Origin: CAZYBU01 sp964645775
GTDB lineage: Bacteria; Spirochaetota; UBA4802; UBA5550
Length of the DNA stretch: 64,000 bases
Direction of reading: 5' to 3'
NCBI GenBank assembly: GCA_964645775.1
Contig: CAZYBU010000010.1
Location: 1-64,000, forward strand
Shown piece after piece: positions 16,566-23,465 of this stretch. A model generated the notes under the pieces. It had not been told where the DNA came from and did no database searches. It saw only the letters and a program-made list of their open reading frames with translations. The position numbers were made by a program, and so were the translations under genes. Every line of letters starts with the position of its first letter. Within the stretch, counting starts at the first letter, position 1.

Positions 16566-17783
16566 TTACATCATCTCGAAATTATAGACCTCGGCATACC
16601 CGTTGACAAGCATATTCCCGTCCAGCCTGGCCGTTGTGATGTCGTGAAGCCGAAGAGCGGAGTTCATGGAATCGATGGGTGACGCCTGCATGACCGGGAA
16701 GCCGCTCCCCGCTATCATGGGAGAGAGAACATAGCAAAACTGGTCGATCTCCCCCAGGTCGAAGAGGTCTCCCGCCAGCGTCTTGCCTCCCTCAAGGAGT
16801 ATGCTCATACATCCCCTGCCGGCCAGGTCGGAGAGGACGGTCCGGGAAAACTCCTCCCGGGTGACATCCAGGAGCCTGTAATTAACCGTCTCCATCTTCT
16901 TCGCAAAGGAAGTGTCCCGGCCGGCCATATCGCCGAATATCTGCTTCCGTTCGTAAAATAGATAATTGCTGTTATGAAAAAAGGGAAGATCCGGATCAAA
17001 ATGAGGGGGGAGGCCCATGACTACCCGAAGAGGCTGACGCTTCAGGGGAAAGTCCTGTTCGAAAAGAGAATGTAAAAAGAAGTTATCTTTACCCTGTGTG
17101 GTTACTGCGCTAAGTGTTATCTGGGCCTCCATGGAAAACTCTTCCGGTCTCGCGGACAGGAGGGGCCTGTCCTGAATAAAGGTGTTCTTACCGATAAGGA
17201 CAGCGTCGACCCGTGCCCGTATCCGGTGAGCGAGGAGACGGGCTGAATCATTGGATATCCAGCGGGAGAGTCCCGAATCGGCAGCGGTCCGGCCGTCAAG
17301 GGTCAGGGCCGACTTGTGGATAATCCAGGGCCGTTCTCTCAGGATATACTTCTTGAAAGGACGAATAAGGTCGGCGGCGGCCTGGCTCATCTCCCGCATA
17401 AAAGTGACTTCCACTCCCGCCTCCTCCAGGTCCCGGACGCCTTTTCCGGAGACCTTCGGGTTCGGATCCAGGAGAGGAATAACGACCCGTTTCACCCCAG
17501 ACCGGATAATGGCTTCCGTGCAGGGAGGTGTTCTCCCGTGAAAACTGCACGGTTCCAGGGAAACATAAAGGGTCGCCCCTTTACTACCTCCCGGCGGCGC
17601 CTCCTCCAGGGCAACCACCTCCGCGTGACGTTTTCCCGCTGGTTCGGTCACTCCCCTTGATATCACCCTTCCGTCATGGACCAGCAGGGCGCCCACGCTG
17701 GGATTGGGAGAGGAGACTCCCATGTTGTGGAAGGCCATCCTGCAGGCCTCTTCCATGAACTCCCTATCTTCCAGAGATACCAT
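16566..17783 (-). CDS. ribD: Bifunctional diaminohydroxyphosphoribosylaminopyrimidine deaminase / 5-amino-6-(5-phosphoribosylamino)uracil reductase
   Basis: Two steps of riboflavin synthesis in one chain. The N-terminal deaminase domain has the zinc ligands H53-A-E55, Cys79 and Cys88 (PCSFHGRTPPC). The C-terminal NADPH reductase domain contains KSALTLDGRTA, SRWISNDSARLLAHRIRA and EGGKTLAGDLF. At 405 residues it is longer than the usual 360-380, the extra residues lying in the reductase domain around 220-290. I place the start at ATG 17783 and not at the in-frame ATG 17810, because AGGAGG lies inside the longer reading and upstream of 17783, albeit at a wide spacing of 13. It overlaps the upstream membrane-protein gene by about 20 bases. 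Confidence 0.93.
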   Translation of the reverse strand: MVSLEDREFMEEACRMAFHNMGVSSPNPSVGALLVHDGRVISRGVTEPAGKRHAEVVALEEAPPGGSKGATLYVSLEPCSFHGRTPPCTEAIIRSGVKRVVIPLLDPNPKVSGKGVRDLEEAGVEVTFMREMSQAAADLIRPFKKYILRERPWIIHKSALTLDGRTAADSGLSRWISNDSARLLAHRIRARVDAVLIGKNTFIQDRPLLSARPEEFSMEAQITLSAVTTQGKDNFFLHSLFEQDFPLKRQPLRVVMGLPPHFDPDLPFFHNSNYLFYERKQIFGDMAGRDTSFAKKMETVNYRLLDVTREEFSRTVLSDLAGRGCMSILLEGGKTLAGDLFDLGEIDQFCYVLSPMIAGSGFPVMQASPIDSMNSALRLHDITTARLDGNMLVNGYAEVYNFEMM

Positions 17784-18615
17784 AGTTCGAAAATATCCTC
17801 CTGCGGTCATCCTCCAGGCCCGCCCCCTTCATTATGGCCCGGATATTCTTGCGGTCCCTCTCCTCGTTATATCTGTGAACTGCGCGGTATCCGCCAATTA
17901 TGTTTCCACCGTAAAAGAAAGCCCCTCCCAGGGCGGTCACCGTGCCCAGGACCTCGTTCCCGGTATGAAAACCGAGAACGGAAAGGGCAACAAAGCTACC
18001 CACGGTGAGAAAAGCGAGGAAACCGGTAAGATACTCCCGCGCGTAAATGTAACCCATACCTGGAATAATGCCCATAAAAACGGCCCCCGCGGGAGATAGG
18101 AGCTCCTTCTCCCGGAGCCTCAGAAGTTCCCTTACCTCAGCGGAAAGGTAATCCCGGCTCGCTGTGCCGTAAGAAAGAGAAAAAGCCAGTTCCTTTCTCT
18201 TATCAAGGTATTCACGCAGCAGAGGGTCAGGCGCGGGCGAAAAACCTGACGGAGCTAAAACACCCCTGGCCTTCTCAATTTCACCCATGGAGAGGAAAAG
18301 ATCAAAGAGGAATATCTTACCTGTATGATATTCCCTCCGGGTGACAGGCGCCTCCAGGAGGGAATCGTAAAGAGTAGCCGTCCGGTTCCCCATAAACCAG
18401 AGGTACTGGGCCGTGACGTTCATTTCACTTTCCGGGACAAAACCGGGGTAGTGGAACCGGAGACGCTGCAGTTCCCGGTAGGCCCTGTAATAATCTCCGG
18501 AACGAATGAGCTGAAGGGTGAAATTCCTGGCACTATCAGCGTCCTCAGCCCGGCTGTCCTGGGAGGATACCGCCAGGAGAAAGAGAAGGGTAATTGTTGC
18601 CAGAAGGCGGATCAT
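17764..18615 (-). CDS. Membrane protein with periplasmic helical-repeat region
   Basis: 283 residues, not a named family. Signal peptide (MIRLLATITLLFLLAVSSQDSRA), then about 150 residues of helical, TPR-like character (LIRSGDYYRAYRELQRLRF, SMGEIEKARGVLA). The C-terminal part holds two to three membrane segments starting SPAGAVFMGIIPGMGYIYAREYLTGFLAF, which resembles the DUF5683-type membrane domain with its conserved P-G-x-G-Y motif. A basic tail ends in the cytoplasm. It overlaps ribD by about 20 bases and follows secF by 71 bases. Genes of this sort commonly lie near membrane protein insertion factors, which fits the Sec block upstream, but no function is known. Confidence 0.65.
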   Translation of the reverse strand: MIRLLATITLLFLLAVSSQDSRAEDADSARNFTLQLIRSGDYYRAYRELQRLRFHYPGFVPESEMNVTAQYLWFMGNRTATLYDSLLEAPVTRREYHTGKIFLFDLFLSMGEIEKARGVLAPSGFSPAPDPLLREYLDKRKELAFSLSYGTASRDYLSAEVRELLRLREKELLSPAGAVFMGIIPGMGYIYAREYLTGFLAFLTVGSFVALSVLGFHTGNEVLGTVTALGGAFFYGGNIIGGYRAVHRYNEERDRKNIRAIMKGAGLEDDRRRIFSNYGISGR

Positions 18616-18686
18616 GATATTCCAGGACTATTTTTCATCATCACCTGCCCCGGGAACAGGAACCTGTCCGGTAAACCGGGAATAAA

Positions 18687-19562
18687 TCAGGAGCTTCGCG
18701 CCTTCTCCCACCCCAGCAGGACGGGGGAGGCGATGTAAATAGACGAGTAGGTACCCACAAATATTCCGAGTAACAGAACCTGGGCGAACTCGTTCAGGAC
18801 CTTCCCCCCCAGAAAATAAAGGGCCGTGATGGCGAAAAGGGTGGTGAGAGATGTAATGAGGGTCCTGTTAACGGACTGGCTGATCGATTTGTTGACGACA
18901 TCATGGAAGGTCATCTTGCTTCTCCCATGGACGTTCTCACGTATCCGGTCGAAGATGACAATGGTGTCGTTCACGGAGTAACCGAAGATGGTAAGAAAAG
19001 CTGCTATAACCGGAACATTTATCTCAATTCCGGTGATGCCGCAGAAGGCCAGGGTGATCATGAGATCGTGCACAACCGCGGCCAGGGTACCGATACTGTA
19101 CTTGACCTCAAAACGGAAGGCGAGATAAATTGCCATGAGGCTCATGGCTATCAGAAGGGCCTTCACGGCGTCTCTTTTCAGAATATTTCCGATGGCGGGC
19201 CCAACGTTCTCAATACTTTTAAAGACAACGCCGGGAAAATCCCCTTCCAGCTCGGACTTGACCTTTCTGGACTGTTCCTCCGCTTCAGCTCCCTCGGGCA
19301 GTTTCACGGATATGATATATTCATTGAGGGCTTCATCGCCGATCTGCTGAACAATAGGATCAAAATCGCTTAAAAGCTGCCGAATCTTCGGTTCATTGAC
19401 ATCGGAAGGGAAATCCGCGATGATCTTTACCCCGCCCACGAAGTCTATACCAAAATTGAGTCCTCCGCGTATTACGGTTCCCAACGTAAAGACCACTAGC
19501 AGTATAGCTGAAATACTCAGAAAAACAAAACGGAACTTGAGAAAATCGATGACGCGCTGCAC
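18687..19562 (-). CDS. secF: Protein translocase subunit SecF
   Basis: Six-helix RND-type membrane protein which, with SecD, uses the proton-motive force to pull translocated proteins into the periplasm. The 291 residues show an N-terminal helix followed by GGLNFGIDFVGGVKI (the D1 signature), a periplasmic domain, and the conserved VHDLMITLAFCGI and IFGYSVNDTIVIFDRIRENV (D4-D6 region). Length is normal. It lies 12 bases downstream of secD. Confidence 0.96.
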   Translation of the reverse strand: MQRVIDFLKFRFVFLSISAILLVVFTLGTVIRGGLNFGIDFVGGVKIIADFPSDVNEPKIRQLLSDFDPIVQQIGDEALNEYIISVKLPEGAEAEEQSRKVKSELEGDFPGVVFKSIENVGPAIGNILKRDAVKALLIAMSLMAIYLAFRFEVKYSIGTLAAVVHDLMITLAFCGITGIEINVPVIAAFLTIFGYSVNDTIVIFDRIRENVHGRSKMTFHDVVNKSISQSVNRTLITSLTTLFAITALYFLGGKVLNEFAQVLLLGIFVGTYSSIYIASPVLLGWEKARSS

Positions 19563-19574
19563 AAAGAATACCCC

Positions 19575-21227
19575 TTATAAGCTTAGTTTTTTCAACTTTT
19601 TATTAAGCGATATGAGCTCGTATATAAAACGGGTGACATACAGAGCAACAAACATACTGGAAATGACACCGATCAGAAGGGTTACTGCGAAACCTTTTAT
19701 GGGCCCCGTTCCGAACTGAGAGAGAATCAGGGCCGCGATAATGGTCGTTCCGTTGGCGTCAAAGATGGTCCAGAACGCCTTTTCGAAGCCGTGGGTTATG
19801 GACATGCGAACCGACTTCCCTTCTTTCAGTTCTTCTTTGATACGTTCATAGATTATGACGTTGGCGTCCACGGCCATACCGACCGTGAGAATAAAACCGG
19901 CGATACCGGGCAGTGTCAGGGTAAAGCCGAGCCAGGAGAGGAGCGCGAGCATGAAGACCATGTTCAAAACAAGACCAAAAACCGATATGAAACCGGCCAG
20001 CTTGTAGAAGAGGATCATGAAGATCATGACCCCTCCCATGCCTATCATGATGGCCTTAATGCCGGAACGGATCGAGTCCTTACCCAGGGACGGCCCCACG
20101 GTTCGTTCCTCGATGATCTTCAGATCCACCGGCAGGGCGCCTTCTTTGATTATCCTTGTAAGGGTGAGAACCTCCTCCTGGGTAAAATCACCGGTAATAG
20201 AGGCCTGGCCCGTGGCGATCTGCTCGTTTATCTGGGGTGCGCTCCGTACCTTGTCGTCGATGACGATAGCGAGCCTGCGACCACGGTTTTTATCCGATGT
20301 GACTTCCGCGAACTTTGAAGCCCCTTCTGCCGTCAGGGTAAACTGTACGGTAAGACTGCCGTATTCATCCTGTCCCACCCAGGCCTTGTTAATATCAGAA
20401 CCGGCCAGGCCTACCTCTTTCTCCAGTACGATCGGGTTTTCCGGTATAATCTGTTTTGAATCACCCTTCCTTCCATAATAGTAAAAAAGCGCACGATCCT
20501 CGGGAAGGTTTATCCCTTCCGCCATTTTTCTTCTGAGCTCAGCCGCCTCTTCCGGTTCTTCCGGTATTGTTCCCTCGTTGTTCTCTGCCAGCCACTGAAT
20601 CGCTTCCTGAGAGAGTTTCTCGTCCACAAGATGGTATTCGACCCGTCCCGTCGTTCCGATGGTCTTCTTAACGGCCTGAGGATTACGAACGCCCGGAAGC
20701 TGTATCTCGATGGCCTCGTTCCCTCTGGGTCGGATAGAGGGCTCGGATACGCCGAACTTGTCTATCCTGTTGCGGAGAAGTTCCAGGGCCTGCTGGGTGA
20801 TCTCGTAGCGGTCCTTTTCATCAAGGGTTTCCCCCATCTTCTCTTCAATGGTCTCAAAATCAGCCCTCATAACCAGGTGCATACCTCCCTGGAGATCGAG
20901 TCCCAGGTTTATTTTCTTGGCCATCAGGTGCTTTTCCGCCCAATGCTGTTTGATCTCCGCGTCATCCACGCCCTGGATCATACGCATCTCGTTCATATCA
21001 GCGTCAGTCAGGTTTCTTCCCTGAACCAGTACTTTGCCATCCTCTTCGCTCACGCTGTAGTAGTCCTGATCAAACCGGGACCGTATCTGCTGGACAACAT
21101 TGTCCGGGGCTGATTCCTTCAGGGTGACCACCATGGTCTTTTCACCCACTGTGGGAAGTATCAGCATTACGGAAAAAACGATTAATGCTATGATAAACAG
21201 TGCTTTATACAGGGTTCCTCGTGTCAT
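19575..21227 (-). CDS. secD: Protein translocase subunit SecD
   Basis: Partner of SecF in the Sec holotranslocon. 550 residues: an N-terminal membrane helix (ALFIIALIVFSVMLILPTVG); the P1 periplasmic domain with KKINLGLDLQGGMHLVM and ELLRNRIDKFGVSEPSI; the P1-head segment ending in GQASITGDFTQEEVLTL; and the C-terminal five-helix domain with MIGMGGVMIFMILFY and VGMAVDANVIIYERIKEEL. The functional Asp in VDANV is present. yajC and a linker gene precede it, the usual yajC-secD-secF order but with an extra gene between. Confidence 0.96.
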   Translation of the reverse strand: MTRGTLYKALFIIALIVFSVMLILPTVGEKTMVVTLKESAPDNVVQQIRSRFDQDYYSVSEEDGKVLVQGRNLTDADMNEMRMIQGVDDAEIKQHWAEKHLMAKKINLGLDLQGGMHLVMRADFETIEEKMGETLDEKDRYEITQQALELLRNRIDKFGVSEPSIRPRGNEAIEIQLPGVRNPQAVKKTIGTTGRVEYHLVDEKLSQEAIQWLAENNEGTIPEEPEEAAELRRKMAEGINLPEDRALFYYYGRKGDSKQIIPENPIVLEKEVGLAGSDINKAWVGQDEYGSLTVQFTLTAEGASKFAEVTSDKNRGRRLAIVIDDKVRSAPQINEQIATGQASITGDFTQEEVLTLTRIIKEGALPVDLKIIEERTVGPSLGKDSIRSGIKAIMIGMGGVMIFMILFYKLAGFISVFGLVLNMVFMLALLSWLGFTLTLPGIAGFILTVGMAVDANVIIYERIKEELKEGKSVRMSITHGFEKAFWTIFDANGTTIIAALILSQFGTGPIKGFAVTLLIGVISSMFVALYVTRFIYELISLNKKLKKLSL

Positions 21228-21243
21228 GAATGTCCTCGATGTT

Positions 21244-21849
21244 TCAGGGCTTGTATTTTCGAGAAGATCTGCTTGGACTGAAGACCTTTCTTCTTGATTG
21301 ACTCCGTACCCGGTAGAGAATAATAATCAGCAGAATAAGTCCGACCAGGGCGACCCGGGCAAGGATATCAGTCACGGTTTTACTTAAACCGAAAAGGCCG
21401 CCCTTCTCCTTTTCATCGCCCGATTCCTTATCGGGGATTTCTTCTCCCTGCAGGAGAGCGTCCTCTTTCAATCCCCTGTCCACGCTTGTTATCCGGGAGG
21501 CCTGTCGTTCAGGAAGATCCAGGCCCGGGATGCGTCCCAGTTTTACCCTGGAATCCTCAACCTCCATAAGTCTGTCATCTCTTTTTTCTCCGGTCTCCCG
21601 TTCCGCTGCGGTCTTCCGTTTCACGGGTGTTTCTCTTCTTTCGGGCTTTTCAGCGGGCTTTTCAGGTTTTTTCTCAGAGACCTTTTTTCTCTCTGCCTCA
21701 GCCGGCGCCTTCTCCGTCACTTCTTTCGTCTCTTCCCGCACGACATCTTCCGCGGGCCTTTCCGCGGGCCGGTCCGTAAACTCCTGCGCGGCCGATGAAA
21801 GGGCGCCCGCCAGAAGGATCGTTACTATTATCGCCGGGAGGGGTTTCAT
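21244..21849 (-). CDS. Single-pass envelope protein with a long charged spacer, between yajC and secD
   Basis: 201 residues, no recognised family. A signal peptide or signal anchor (MKPLPAIIVTILLAGALSSA) is followed by about 130 residues of low-complexity Lys/Glu/Arg/Pro sequence (KKVSEKKPEKPAEKPERRE and similar). One hydrophobic helix follows near 162-184 (VALVGLILLIIILYRV) and then a very basic tail (SQSRRKVFSPSRSSRKYK). That gives a periplasmic disordered rod anchored at its C-terminal end with a positive cytoplasmic tail. It lies six bases after yajC and 16 before secD, so it is probably part of the translocase operon. A FliO-like single-pass organisation is a loose similarity only. Confidence 0.6.
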   Translation of the reverse strand: MKPLPAIIVTILLAGALSSAAQEFTDRPAERPAEDVVREETKEVTEKAPAEAERKKVSEKKPEKPAEKPERRETPVKRKTAAERETGEKRDDRLMEVEDSRVKLGRIPGLDLPERQASRITSVDRGLKEDALLQGEEIPDKESGDEKEKGGLFGLSKTVTDILARVALVGLILLIIILYRVRSQSRRKVFSPSRSSRKYKP

Positions 21850-21855
21850 CCCTTC

Positions 21856-22158
21856 CTACAGTTTGGACTGGATTGAACTTTTTGAAAAATCGACCTTGGT
21901 GTTGCCGGTCAGTTTCAATACAACGGTGTTCTCGTCCTTAAGGGCGTCTACCGTTGCGTGAATTCCCCCAACGGTTATGACCCGGTCACCCTTCTGAATC
22001 GACGCGATCATCTGTTTTCGTTCCTTTTCCCGCTTCTGCTGGGGACGTATAAGAAGAAAATAAAATACGGCGATCATGAGAATGATCGGCACGAATGTCA
22101 TCATGGATCCGGCGGCTCCGCCGCCGCCCTGTGCCTGGGCAAAGGCAATACCTGTCAT
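21856..22158 (-). CDS. yajC: Preprotein translocase subunit YajC
   Basis: 100-residue single-pass membrane protein accessory to SecDF-YidC. A Gly-rich periplasmic N terminus leads into the membrane helix (MMTFVPIILMIAVFYFLLI) ending in the hallmark RPQQKREKERKQMI. The small cytoplasmic beta domain contains KGDRVITVGGIHATV. First gene of the yajC-X-secD-secF unit. Confidence 0.95.
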   Translation of the reverse strand: MTGIAFAQAQGGGGAAGSMMTFVPIILMIAVFYFLLIRPQQKREKERKQMIASIQKGDRVITVGGIHATVDALKDENTVVLKLTGNTKVDFSKSSIQSKL

Positions 22159-22247
22159 GTTTGATTCCTCCCATTCAAAGTAGTGACAATGTGTCCAGCA
22201 TGAGCACCTGTTGTCAACAGATTATTTCACCGGTCACTCCCATACAG

Positions 22248-22925
22248 TCAGGGAGTGATAAGAACAGGGGTCCGGAGGACCACGTATCGATCCAGTTCCA
22301 CCAGATCCCGGTTATACATTCGAACGCATCCGCTGGAAGCCCGGTGACCTATGGAATTGGGGTCATTGTTACCGTGAATAGCTATGCCGAAACCGATTCC
22401 CCTCGGTTTTCCCTTATCCACCGGTACTCTTTCATTCTTCAGCATCATCTGGTACCGTTTACTGTCCCGGCTGTTGGGATAATCCAGGGCAAAAAACCGG
22501 GGACCGTAGGCGTTGTCTCCCAGGTCTACATCTGGGTGGCCGTAACGGGAATGCCCGTGAGAAGCCTTGAAATAGATACTGTTAAGACGGGCCAGCTTTC
22601 TCCGGGCAGTCGATCCCTTCTCGGCGTCCATGCTGTAGATATCCTCCACGAAGTACAGGCCTTCCGGGGTACGTTTGTCCCCTTCCCAGAGCTTGGGCCC
22701 GCCATCAGGATTACGTCCAATGGCCACGGGATATCGCGCTACTTCCCCGCCCCTCCTGCCATAAACGGTGAGGGTAAACTCACCCTTGTCCACGTGTAAG
22801 ACATACTCTCCCTTCCCCGCTGCCAGGGCCCTCTCCAGGCCGGGAGTTCGCCCATCCTCCCTGCCACAGGAGAAAAGCAGCAAGAGAGGGAACAGAGCCA
22901 GTATGATTAGATTTTCTTTTCTCAT
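22248..22925 (-). CDS. L,D-transpeptidase (YkuD family) lipoprotein
   Basis: Cell-wall cross-linking or lipoprotein-anchoring enzyme of 225 residues. The N terminus (LIILALFPLLLLFSCG) has a lipobox ending in Cys about residue 20. The YkuD domain starts with EYVLHVDKGEFTLTVY; the catalytic motif is HGNNDPNSIG (His184) and SSGCVRM (nucleophilic Cys200), as in L,D-transpeptidases. KRTPEGLYFVEDI is the conserved substrate-binding strand. It is located in the periplasm, facing the peptidoglycan. It lies downstream of the Skp-like gene by 27 bases and upstream of yajC. Specificity (3-3 cross-links, lipoprotein attachment or exoskeletal) cannot be told. Confidence 0.9.
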   Translation of the reverse strand: MRKENLIILALFPLLLLFSCGREDGRTPGLERALAAGKGEYVLHVDKGEFTLTVYGRRGGEVARYPVAIGRNPDGGPKLWEGDKRTPEGLYFVEDIYSMDAEKGSTARRKLARLNSIYFKASHGHSRYGHPDVDLGDNAYGPRFFALDYPNSRDSKRYQMMLKNERVPVDKGKPRGIGFGIAIHGNNDPNSIGHRASSGCVRMYNRDLVELDRYVVLRTPVLITP

Positions 22926-22952
22926 ATTACCTTATAATATCCTGAAACAGTA

Positions 22953-23465
22953 TTATCTTGAAACAGGCGCGCTTCTCTGTTTAAGGCGCACCATCTCCCG
23001 CAAAACCTTTTCTGTTACATCATACCGGTTTCGACCGTAGATACAACCCTCACCCATAGTAAGCACAAAGTCGAGTTTCTCCCGTTTGGCAACCCGGTCT
23101 ACTGCCGTGCTGATCTCCTTGAGCAGCCTCTCCTTAAGTTTCTCTCTCCGTTCCCTGAGCCCCCTGATCTCCCTGTCCAGCCTCTTCAGGTCATTTCTGG
23201 CCACCGCCTCCACGGTCCCTTCCTTTCCCAGGCTCTCCGTTACCCTCTCCCTTCGTTCAATCTTTCTCTGTAACGCCCTCTCAATCTGTTCAAGGTCCGG
23301 GGTTCCCTCGGAGGCGGCGTCGAAAAGTAGACTCATGTATACATAGGCTATCCTGGGCGGAGCGCTTTCCGTCCCCTTCCCTTTATTGAAGGATGAACAT
23401 GACACAAGGAACGCAAGAACAATCAGGGAACAGACCGGCAAGGGACTGATCCGCGCCGCATTCAT
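22953..23465 (-). CDS. OmpH/Skp-like periplasmic chaperone, predicted lipoprotein
   Basis: 170 residues. The N terminus LIVLAFLVSCSSFNKGKG has a good lipobox (LVSC), unlike classical Skp, which is soluble. IAYVYMSLLFDAA corresponds to the first strand of the Skp family. A long charged coiled coil follows (ERALQRKIERRERVTES to EKLKERLLKEI, about 55-130), then the Skp-type return strand REKLDFVLTMGEGCIYGRN. Its ATG overlaps the bamA stop codon (TGATG), the classical bamA-skp order, so it probably escorts outer-membrane proteins to BamA. The membrane anchor and low sequence similarity are the unusual points. Confidence 0.75.
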   Translation of the reverse strand: MNAARISPLPVCSLIVLAFLVSCSSFNKGKGTESAPPRIAYVYMSLLFDAASEGTPDLEQIERALQRKIERRERVTESLGKEGTVEAVARNDLKRLDREIRGLRERREKLKERLLKEISTAVDRVAKREKLDFVLTMGEGCIYGRNRYDVTEKVLREMVRLKQRSAPVSR

